From assembly GCA_025991245.1 (NCBI GenBank), contig BQMJ01000041.1:151733-215732 (forward strand): a stretch of DNA of 64,000 nt, written 5' to 3'. How positions within the stretch are numbered: the stretch's first letter is position 1; every line of letters starts with the position of its first letter. The notes beneath the pieces are model-generated. The model worked only from the letters and a program-made list of their open reading frames with translations, did no database searches and was not told where the DNA came from. This document shows, in pieces, positions 30,126-39,569 of the stretch. The position numbers and the translations under genes were made by a program. Source of the DNA: Galdieria partita (Eukaryota; Rhodophyta; Bangiophyceae; Galdieriales; Galdieriaceae).

Positions 30126-32007
30126 TTATTTAAGATATAATAACAGTTGCTCCGGTTCTTCAATACAGGATTTCCACATTTTAGAAAATCTTGCAATAGT
30201 TGCACCATCTATAATTCTGTGGTCAGCTGACCAAGAAACAGTTATCACATGAGCAGTTTTAACGTGTCCGTTTGAATCCACTATAGGTATCATCCTTATT
30301 CTTCCAAATGCTCCTATTGCAACTTGTGGAACGAACACTACAGGGGATGTATATGTCCCACTGATAACTCCTACATTGGAAAGACTAAAGGTACCTTCCT
30401 TCAAGTGTTCTTCTCCAAGACGTCCAGCTTCTGCCAAATCCATCAATACCTGCAATTCCTTTGTCACTTCTAGAATAGACTTTTGATCTACGTGCTTTGA
30501 AATATTGAGTTCAATGTTTCACACAACTCCAATTGCTAGAAACTTACTTTGATATTCGGGACGGTAAGACCCATAGGAGTATCCATTGCAATGGAAATAT
30601 TATGATGACGATGATAAATAATATTTTCACAATTTTGATCTACACTTGAATTTAAGATAGAAAAATGACTCAAACAATAAGAAGTTGCTTTGATAAAGAA
30701 TGGCATATAGGTAAGGCGAACGCCTAATTTCTCTGTACTTGCTTTTAATCCACTATAAAAGCACTGAGAAAAGTATTCCGATTAATCAACAGTTGTTCTC
30801 ACCTTCGAATATTCATGAGTCGATCCATAACAACTTCTTCGCCAAGTGTCAGTTGAGGCACTGATAATGAGGCTGTCATTGTCTTAGTCATTGCTCTTCG
30901 AAGACCTCGAATGGGCTCTATTCGATGCTCTTCATGAGAAGAAGACTTGAAACCAACTTCCTCTCCCAATGGAATTTGCTGTTGCTTTTCTATGTAAGTC
31001 AAAATATCCTCCTTCAAGACACGACCATTATTGCCACTAATCTTCAGATAAGAAACAAAAAAGCTATTAAAAGATAACGCCTAACCTTCCTGGAACTTTA
31101 GAAAGATCAATCTTGTGTTCTCTTGCAATCCTTCTAACAGCTGGTGTTGCCACAACAAAGTCTCTTGTCTCTTCCTCACTTCTCTTTTGTTCCTTTACAT
31201 TCGTTGAAAAACTCATTTCGTCTGTCTTCGGAACATGCTTCGTAGTTTCTACACCAATACTTTCAATAAAGCACTATTGCATATAAGACCAATCACGATT
31301 CAAATCGACTCATAGAAACCTACCAATGGTTTTCCAACCTTTGCAATATCACCTTCTTTGTACTGAAGGTCTCTCACTACTCCATCATATCTACTTGTAA
31401 TTTCAACAGTTGCCTGAGATTCGTCGGGTTCACTTTTCAGCGATTCACGAGGTCAAAAGCACCCACCTTGTCGCTTTGTACCTCACAAATTTTATCAAAC
31501 TGCTTGACTTGTTGTCCATCTTTTACAAACCAACGAAGTATTTCTACTTCTGTTATGCCTATGTTTCAAAATAGATTCAAAGCTATTCTTACGCTATACT
31601 TGTAGCAGTTGCCTACCTTCTCCAATGTCAGCTAGCGGAAAAGGAGTCTTGTGAATATTTTCCACTTTAGAAGCCTGACTAGAACAGAAAGACTGTAAGA
31701 AATGCAGCTTTTGCCTTCCACGAGGAACCAGGACAAAGTCTTTTGTTGGGTTGATTCGATTGGCAGCAACCAACTGGAAGTTTGACGAATCGTGCTTGCG
31801 TAAAGTGGAACTATATCGCGCAATTCTAACGTTCTTCAAGTGAGCATACAAGTTTCGAATAGTTGTTGTGTTTTTGGATATAACTGACATAGCACGGTCG
31901 GCGATTCCCTTTTGACTTTTCCCAATAGACAGTCTACTAGTCAACAATGGAGGCGTGACAATTCGGCATTTGCAGTCTTCAAAGCAAGCAAAACATATCA
32001 TACTCAT
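30126..32007 (-). CDS. DBT: Branched-chain 2-oxoacid dehydrogenase E2 (dihydrolipoyl transacylase)
   Basis: There are seven exons: 32007-31617, 31558-31467, 31413-31324, 31273-31086, 31036-30803, 30752-30548 and 30494-30126, giving 522 aa. Domain order is a presequence of about 110 residues, a lipoyl domain ([15 protein letters not shown], with ICEVQSDKA carrying the lipoylated Lys), a linker, the E1/E3-binding domain ([22 protein letters not shown]), and the catalytic acyltransferase domain ending in [17 protein letters not shown] with the active-site His. DIGEGI and EVQSDK mark the BCKDH E2 rather than the PDH E2. It pairs with the BCKDHB product from 11629-12837. The start may instead be the ATG at 31890, which also gives a good mitochondrial presequence. 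Several introns needed the second or third AG to keep frame. Confidence 0.93.
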
Positions 32008-32139
32008 GACAAGAATAAGGGATCTATGACTACTTTGTGAATCATATGAATTACTATTATCGTCCTGACTTGTTCATTGGACAGACACTATATGATATCC
32101 TCCATATACGACTATTACCAAATGGAATACATACAACGG

Positions 32140-32143
<4 letters not shown>

Positions 32144-32218
<75 letters not shown>
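32144..32218. repeat. Compound microsatellite (TC)n-(AT)n-(GT)n in a divergent promoter
   Basis: Three perfect dinucleotide runs lie back to back: TC at 32144-32176, AT at 32177-32200 and GT at 32201-32218. They sit between the divergent DBT and V-ATPase E start codons, about 120-140 bp from each. The middle AT block could form a cruciform, and the GT block could form Z-DNA. Confidence 0.97.
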
Positions 32219-32337
32219 ATATCTATGAAACATTGCCACTTTCACCATATCAACCTTTTTCTGGTCCATTGACGAGTTGAAAGCTTTATCGGTTTTCCTC
32301 CCAATTCGTGTTTGATTCATTAAACCAACCCCCAACT

Positions 32338-33065
32338 ATGAACGACGCACAAGTTCGACAGCAAGTCCAGCAAATGGTGTCTTTTATTAGACAAGAAGCC
32401 GAAGAAAAGGCAAACGAAATACGTGTCAAAGCAGAAGAAGAGTTCAATGCACGAAAACTAAGCGCGGTTGAGGCAGCAAAGACACAAATCCGTTCCGAGT
32501 ATGAGAAAAAGTTCAAGCAAATCGAGTCCAAACTAAAAGTGTAAGTCTTGTTTGTTCTTGATGTAATATCTCAGTATCTCAATATTTGTTTTCTACGGCT
32601 AGTGCTTATTCTACTCAGTTGAATGCCTCTAGACTAGAAATATTGAAACAGAGAGAAAACCTCCTGAGGGAAATATATGAAGCTGTTGGGAGAGAACTCT
32701 CCAAAGCTAGAGAGGACAAAGAAAATTACAAAAAACTACTTGAAAAACTTTTAAGACAGTCTTTTGTTACACTGGACGACGCAGAAGTATCCATAACCTG
32801 CAAAGAAGAAGATTTGATGTATGTCGAGAGTGTATTCAACAAAGCTCTTGAAGGCCTAAAGACAAGTGGAGGGCAACAAGTGAAAGCAGAGATAGAGAGA
32901 GACAGCTTTCTTCCGAGAACCAGTATAGGAGGAGTAGTCGTTTCTAGTCACGGTGGGAAGATAGTTTGTAATAATACTCTCGAGGCACGATTAGAAACAG
33001 CTTATCAGCAGAACCTTCCACAGCTTCGTCAATTACTCTTTGGTGAAACCGAGTTGTGGAAGTAA
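32338..33065 (+). CDS. VMA4: V-type ATPase subunit E
   Basis: There are two exons, 32338-32540 and 32603-33065, giving 221 aa. The N-terminal half is one long charged helix (MVSFIRQEAEEKANEIRVKA, then FNARKLSAVEAAKTQI) that forms the peripheral stalk with subunit G. The C-terminal half is the globular cap with GGVVVSSHGGKIVCNNTLEARLE, a signature of subunit E. It joins the V1 rotor ring to Vo and supports acidification of vacuoles and endosomes. Length is normal for the family. The stop lies 8 bp from the convergent stop of the WD-repeat gene. Confidence 0.95.
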
Positions 33066-33073
33066 TCCATATT

Positions 33074-34202
33074 TTAGCTTCTTTCCAAGTTTATCTTCCA
33101 AATACAAACTTTTCCATCTTCTCCAACAGTTGTCATAGTTTGATTGGCATTGTTCCATATTGAATCTCGCACAACATCTTGATGTCCTTTGTCTAGGGAT
33201 ACAAGAGGTACTAAAGTATTTGCATCTTCATATTGGGTAAGTAGTAATAACTGACCATTATCCATTCCTCCCCCAATAAACAATTTTTCTGCAAGAGAAT
33301 CGTAAAAGCAAGATACAAAGTAGTCGATATTGCCTAGGCTTCGTACTTTGTTTCCTGTGTGTGAAACATTTTCTCGCTGACTCTTCAATGTGGTATCCAA
33401 AGTGTCTAAATCAAAACAATATATCTCTTGGGTGCGTGTGATACTCCATAGATAAGGTTTCATAGAATCATATAAACCAAATCGATAAATTGCCGAGCCA
33501 GTATTGATAACATAGTCCAAAGCCTGTTTAAGCCTATTATTATTATTGGTCTTCCAATTTTGCAGACAAAGAATACCTCGTCTTCATCAGGGAGTCTTTG
33601 GGTATATAATGAACATATATAACCATCTTCAGCACTGGAGATAAGTTTCCCATCTTCTGTAAATAACACTTGTGTAACTGCTTCAGCGTGACTCTCTTCA
33701 AGATTCAAAGGGTTTCCCAGGTTTCTCAAATCCCACCAAAACAGGCCACCACTGTCTTGGAAACCACAAGCCACAAAATTGTCCTTCCAAGCCACACAAT
33801 TAGCAGGAGGAGGAACCTGCAAACTTTGAACGGGAGTGAACTGGACGGCACGAGAGTCCCAAAAATAAACTGTGCCGTCATAAGAACAACTGATCACAAG
33901 GTTAGCTGAAGAATTGGAACCTTGACAAAACGCTACGTCCGACAAGGCATCCTCATGCTTGCCTATTTGAGAAAAGTGCAATTGAACTACGTCGAAGCAC
34001 CATAAGATTCCTGAATACGAACAAAATATACAGGAATCTCCCTATATATGCAGATGAGTCGTTCTTTGTTCCATTCGGGTAAACTCTAACCCACACTTGA
34101 GCTGCTTGATATTTTGGAAAAACTCTCAGAGTTGAGTTTATTTGGAGAAGAACAAAAGTTCAACTGTGCTTCAATATTTTGTGTAAAACGAGAACGTTTC
34201 AT
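33074..34202 (-). CDS. WDR89-like WD-repeat protein
   Basis: There are three exons: 34202-34095, 34041-33577 and 33523-33074, giving 340 aa. WD blades are visible as VISCSYDGTVYFWDSR, FVACGFQDSGGLFWWDLR, AVTQVLFTEDGKLISSAEDGYIC, LFIGGGMDNGQLLLL and MTTVGEDGKVCIWK. The phrase YVINTGSAIYRFG after the central intron and the closing VRDSIWN...GEDGKVCIWK are typical of WDR89, a small beta-propeller of uncertain function. The first intron has the donor GTGGGT and acceptor TATAG, and joins SSSSS to GDSCIFCSYSG; the exon 1 assignment is less certain than the rest. The ATG is only 13 bp downstream of the next upstream gene's stop. Confidence 0.75.
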
Positions 34203-34215
34203 AACAACATTCTTT

Positions 34216-35177
34216 TCATTGCGACGACTGAAACGTGAACATCTCTTCCAATTTCTCAATTCCCCATCGAACGTAGTCTTTGTCAACACCCTTCATTTGG
34301 CACCAAGTCTGCTTTATATTTTCAGGCAAGTCGGATGCTTGTGCTGGATAATTGTCACAGTCTCCGAATTTTGCTTGCAATCTGCTTGCTTCAAGTACAA
34401 GTTCTAGATGAGAGTCTTTTTCGTTGAATAAGTTGTCCCCCTTGAGTGGACTGCCTTTGGTATCTTGCAACTCCTTAACGTCGTCTTGTGGGTTTGGAAG
34501 TGATAACTTTGAAATTTGATTTGAATTCGATTCAGTGTCTTCCTGTGCAGCATTCGGTTTCTGATCTCGATTGAATTGTTTCTGCGACTGGTCTTCTCCC
34601 CCGTTTGTCTTGTAGAGTTGATTCCAGTATTCTGTCTTTTCAACTTCGAGTGCTATTTTATCATCACTGGAAGAAGTCGTACTTTCCTCTTCACTTGAAG
34701 TAGTTTGTTGTTTCTCGGTGGAATGAGTTTGACTCTTCTCATCACTATGTTGTTGTTTCTTCAGGTATAGCTCCGTACTGGAAGACAGTTCCGATGTGCT
34801 GCTGTCCTCAAGCAGGGCTTGAACGTTATTTCGTGGAAGTTCATTATTATCTTTTGTATTTTGCAGAGTTATATGGTTGGAGTCTTTATGTTTCCAGTCT
34901 TGTAGACCCTTGGCTCGTTTTTGTAAGAATTCCTTCAAGACTTGGGAGTCTGCACCATATTTCTCTAGTAGTGTTGGAAATCTTCCCAACAAATCGCTAT
35001 TTTTGAGCTGTAGGTTTCCTCCCAACTTGAATATTGTGGAAAAGAGAGTCAAGGTAGCTATCAAAGCAATGACAAAGAACCTCAACGTACTAGAGCTTGT
35101 TTAGTCTCATAATAATGTAAGAAAGTAGCACTTTGTTACCGTTTATGATATATACTATGACGAAATTTTCTCATCAT
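34216..35177 (-). CDS. Predicted single-pass membrane or secreted protein, low-complexity middle
   Basis: There are two exons, 35177-35140 and 35089-34216, giving 303 aa. The long frame has no ATG of its own. A 38-nt first exon supplies MMRKFRHSIYHKR and joins in phase across a 50-nt GT-AG intron. The N-terminus is then basic followed by one hydrophobic helix (LRFFVIALIATLTLFSTIF), a signal anchor or signal peptide. Residues about 85-230 are rich in Ser, Thr, Gln, Glu and Lys. The C-terminal 70 residues look folded, with two Cys (FGDCDNYP and TWCQMKGVDKDYVRWGIEKLEEMF). I do not recognise a family. It may be a Golgi or cell-surface protein of red algae. Confidence 0.6.
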
Positions 35178-35907
35178 TTGAAAAGAATGAGAAGACTATC
35201 TATGTCCAGTCAAATTTCTTTTCCTAAAGCAAAAACAAAACGGTCGTTTGGGCGGCAAATGTCCAAAGGAGGCCATTGAACCTTTGAATAAGTTTCTACT
35301 CTGTATAAACTGTTATCCAACATTTATAAGGCCTTTCAAACAGTTTTTCCTATTCAAAACTCTTTTGAATTGTGTATGACTTGATACACATTATCTAGTA
35401 TAGAAACGTTGTTTGTAACAATCATATAGTGGCAATTATCTGTTCTCCACTCCACTGGTATAGAATTTTCAATATACGGCAAAACAATTCATATAAATAT
35501 CAAAAGCGTTTATTAAATTGGAGCACAAAGGCATCCAATGTTTGCTTGCATTATTTGTTTCTCAAAGTATAGGAAACTGCACTAGATGATATCCTGTAGT
35601 TTGAAATTGAGAAAATACAAAGCTATCAAAACAATTTAGAAAAGTTCTATTAGAGTTACTTTCAGGGTTTTGAATAGGCTTAAAAAGTAATTCTTGGAAA
35701 GACTTATTCTTTCGAGTTGATTCTTCGGGTTGCCTATTGATAACACATAGAAGAAAAGATCAAACTTGAAAACAACTTGAATTTTGGGTTTCCGAGTATA
35801 GAGTATTTCTCTCCAATGAACTTCGGAGTGAGACAAAGCAAATCGAACGCTCATGTCCATTCATCGTCTTTTCCATTTGGGAGATTTTGTGATATCCACC
35901 AAAGATT
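35178..35907. other. 730-bp gap without recognised gene
   Basis: This divergent gap lies between the membrane-protein gene and the small gene at 35908. It is AT-rich. A minus-strand open frame of 74 codons at 35636-35860 has no recognisable content. I see no RNA gene or repeat. Confidence 0.5.
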
Positions 35908-36351
35908 ATGTCGTTTGCTATCAATGCAATAGGACCAGTTGGAGTGACTGTTCCTTTTGGAATACTTGCCTCAGCTGTAAAAGCATGGTCGGACTTGGAC
36001 TACTTATGTCGTCGCAACGATGTAAACTGTCTATGCAGTTTCCCACAAGTTCTTAAAACCTCCACCACGGACAAAGGGAATCTCTTAGCTCGTCAAGGAC
36101 AGGGATCCATTGAGGCTCCTGGTGTAGCTGAGAGAATATCTAGACAAAGGGCTGGAGGTATTCGTAGTGTTGAAGACCAAGTCGTTCCAGAGGTAATATG
36201 CATCTCTGTTCTAAATACAAGTTTGATTTTTCTGTACTAGGAGCCGAAGTTTTTAGCAAAAGTTCCCAGTCGAGAGAGAGGTGGAAGGGATGCTTTTCGA
36301 CCATCGAAGAAAACAAACCCTTTTTCTCTTGGTGCCACTTTGGGTAGTTGA
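35908..36351 (+). CDS. Small hypothetical protein
   Basis: There are two exons, 35908-36192 and 36241-36351, giving 131 aa. The N-terminal 27 residues are mildly hydrophobic (AINAIGPVGVTVPFGILAS) and may be a membrane-associated helix. Two Cys pairs lie close by (YLCRRNDVNCLC). The rest is Gly/Arg-rich and ends in FRPSKKTNPFSLGATLGS. The 48-nt intron has GTAATA and CTGTACTAG ends and keeps the frame. I do not recognise a family. It is the last compact, spliced gene before the gene-poor zone. Confidence 0.5.
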
Positions 36352-36371
36352 AAACTGGAAGATAATCGAGT

Positions 36372-36599
36372 TCATGTCTCACTTGTGCTTGTAGGGGATA
36401 TATTTCGGAAAATCCCGAATAGAGGCGCAGGTCCACAGTCATGGGCTAGGCCTGAGCCGAGGAGACCAGCTGGGTTTGACAATAAATCGTTTCCAATGTG
36501 ATTAATAAAATAACTTTGTTTCAATACTTCAGGTATTCCTTGTAAAGGCAGTTCAATGAGATGATGATACAGTTGTAATTCATAAGAGATAGCCGCCAT
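36372..36599 (-). CDS. Short hypothetical ORF, possibly truncated gene
   Basis: This is 75 codons from a good ATG. The N-terminal half looks protein-like (MAAISYELQLYHHLIELPLQ, GIPEVLKQSYFINHIGNDLL), while the last 25 codons do not. A second minus-strand frame continues from about 36440 to 36140 opposite the neighbouring gene. This may be the first exon of a gene that has lost its 3' part, or a chance ORF. The stop is 20 bp from the convergent stop at 36351. Confidence 0.3.
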   Translation of the reverse strand: MAAISYELQLYHHLIELPLQGIPEVLKQSYFINHIGNDLLSNPAGLLGSGLAHDCGPAPLFGIFRNISPTSTSET

Positions 36600-39569
36600 T
36601 GTTTCAACAAGCCTTTTTTAAAAAGGTCCAAAGACTTTGGACTATTGATAAAAAATGTACGGCTCTCAAGTAAGACATTCTAAGAGGCACTTCTTAGTTT
36701 CAATATATATTCTATGCCACATTATTTGAAGAAAAGCATATTTCCATGGCACGCTGTTTCGTGAAATGTGGCTTGTACGTGAGACTTGGCGAGTACTCAG
36801 CACGGGAATATAGTAACTTTGTTCTAAACAGATAAATTGAGTTCAAAGAGGCTGACGAATTATAAAACTGGACAAGTTCAGTAACAGTTTCAGCAAGATA
36901 TAACTTTCAATAAACCTTTGGTCAACAGTAACTTTGCTCAGATATATGCCACTGTATTTGCTTGACATTCCTGACACAAAATATTGTTTGCAGTGATCGC
37001 TTTGAACTTTCTCAATAAACGAAAACCAAAATAGCAACGCAACAAATACATAAAGAAATTCTGGTGTAACTCTTCCTCGTTAGCAGAGTTGACTTCACGA
37101 AATTCTCTAGCGCAAGTAATACAGATTATTCTCTCCTTTTAGAGAATAACTAGTTGTTCTATTGTGGATGATTTCCTTTGAGTCACAACAGAAGCCAGCT
37201 GCCACCGATGCATCGCGTAACGAATAATACTGAAAAGCCCAAAGGAAATATGAATAGCTACTGTGGCTTTTTCAAGCAGTTTGAAAACTCTTAAAACCTG
37301 GGCAATATATTACGTATACAATAGACAAGATGTCTGGGCACATCAACAACGGTGAATAATACTAAAGTCTTTCCTAAACTACCTCATTACATAAGTTTGA
37401 ATAGTCTAAAATGGCAAAGTCATTTGAAATATATTACTAGATGATGCTCTCACATTTGATTTTTAAAATATGGCCACGTTGGAACCCATCATTGAAGTAC
37501 TTGATAGAAATGCTTCATCTTCAGACCATTGCAACTTCTGTTCAATATTTGCTTACTTTGCAGTCGCATACAGCCAACTCCAACATTGCTTGATAAGTTT
37601 TAGAACATATTCAAGAGCATTTCAACTTTGGACTCTTCAAAACCAGAGAAGAGGGGCTTTCAATGCCACATCTAGACAATCTATGCTGATGTATTGTTAC
37701 AACTCTTTTCGAAGAACTTTTCGTAAATAAAAAACCAAGAATTAATGCTTCAGTGACAAAACGTCCTTTGTGAAAAAGGGACATTCTTGTTTACTAAAAC
37801 AACCATAAACTCTAGGTTTCATAGGATTTTGTCAGCATCAATAGTCAACCTTTTGATTTCAAATAGAATCACCTTTAAGACCTCTCTCAAGTAGACCCAA
37901 CTCTCCACTTTTTATTATAGCAACACAAAAATCGGAACTTTCTTCTAAAGACTTTGCACACTAGAAAAGTAGAACGTTTGCTCAGTATAGATTGCTAACG
38001 ACTTGCAATTTGTATAGGAACAAAGATACTTCTTCTTCTGTGACCAATATGTAAGAGATCTCTTAAATACTAGAATTCGAAAGTGAATTACATTTTCTTT
38101 CAGTGAAAATGAAAACTCTGCAAATGAAAATTTGCAACAACATTATAATGGAAGCATAAGCAATTCTCTCCACTTAAAACTACAGCAGAGCAACTTTCAG
38201 CTAATTTTCCAAAGGGAATTATGGATAACAATATCTAAGAAGAAAAAGTCATTGTTTCGCTTTGTATTCTATTTCAAACATAGTTTTAAACTTCATATTT
38301 GCTGAATGTCCTTTTTTGGTATATCCAATAACTCTATGCAATTTCTTCAAACCACTCGAGAACCAAATCCACATATAAAATGTCGATGCACAACTTTGGC
38401 GTTCCTTCGAGTAAACAAGCAAACTGGCGAAGGGACTCATGAAACATTAGACCAAGATATTGATGGATAGAGGAATATTTAAGATTGCACAAAGCTCTTC
38501 TACGAGTTATGGAAACGTGCAAGACAATTTTTGCGCATAACTTATTTTGGTTCTAACATGAGAGGAAGAAACCAGAAGGTGTAAACGGTTCGAGACTATT
38601 TTGTTTCGACTCGAAGTTGCTTTCGGTTGAAGTTCATACTGGCTTCTTATCACTAGATAAGCGTGTTCTCCAATATGCATTGCAACAGCTACAAAAAGTC
38701 CAGAGGTTCCCAATTTTCAGCTGAGAAACTCTCCTGTTCAAGTGGCTCCAAAGTCAAGAAATCTTGGGAGCAAACGACGTCTGGTAAACCTCTCCAGAGT
38801 TTCTTGAGTCTCTTCTTTGGGTCAAACAAGAAGCTACTGCATACGAAATAACTGCTTGGATTCCTATTCAGTTTGTCCCAGTTCTTTCCAGTCGAGGAAT
38901 GGCGTGTTCTTGATATTTTGTCAACCGTTTCTCTCTCCAAAGTTTTCATATAAAGCACTTCTTTGTCTGTCTCTCTCCTGGAAGATACCAGTTTTCAATG
39001 CCTGGTTTATAGCACTCCAAGTTTTTTACAAATAATCTTTTACAAGTATCTTGAACTATCTAGATAAAGAGATCTTATTCAAGCCCACTCGAGGAAACCT
39101 TAACAAAGGTCCCAATCGGAATAGTTTCTACTGCAGCTTGATCTCTTTGTCACTTTTTTAAAATTGTTATAGACAATAGAAACTTGTTTTATGCTGTTTC
39201 TGTCAATTTCGGTTGATCAAAGTAACGGTTCTTTTCCAGCAGACAATAAAGGGCAGCACAACAGAGACCTAAGCACTTGAGAGATATCTTCACGTGACAA
39301 AGTTGTCAGTTGTTCACTTCTTTTATAATACTCAACATCTTGTAGTGTATCATACAGAAGAGTGACTTGGAAGACACAAGTTCATTTGTTTCAACATTTA
39401 TATCTCTTTCTCTGAAAGCATTTCACATATGGTATTCGCTATTTGAACTATGCAATATTCCCTTTTTTTGACTGAAATGGTTCTTATCCTCCACATACAT
39501 TCAACTCTATAAAGATCATAAAGCGTGATAGAGAAAATCAAAAGGAAGCGAAACTTGGATATAAAAAAC
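36600..39569. other. 3-kb gene-poor stretch at the start of the subtelomeric zone
   Basis: Only short scattered open frames under 90 codons occur here, on both strands, with no recognisable domains. A perfect 9-bp hairpin (TTATTCTCT and AGAGAATAA, loop CCTTTT) lies at 37126-37149. Gene spacing to the left is mostly below 200 bp, so this marks an abrupt change. I see no RNA gene. Confidence 0.6.

Noticed and set aside
37470-37730. 86-codon plus-strand frame beginning MATLEPIIEVLDRN
   Set aside because: It has no recognisable domain, no neighbours, and sits in gene-poor DNA. This length is expected by chance.
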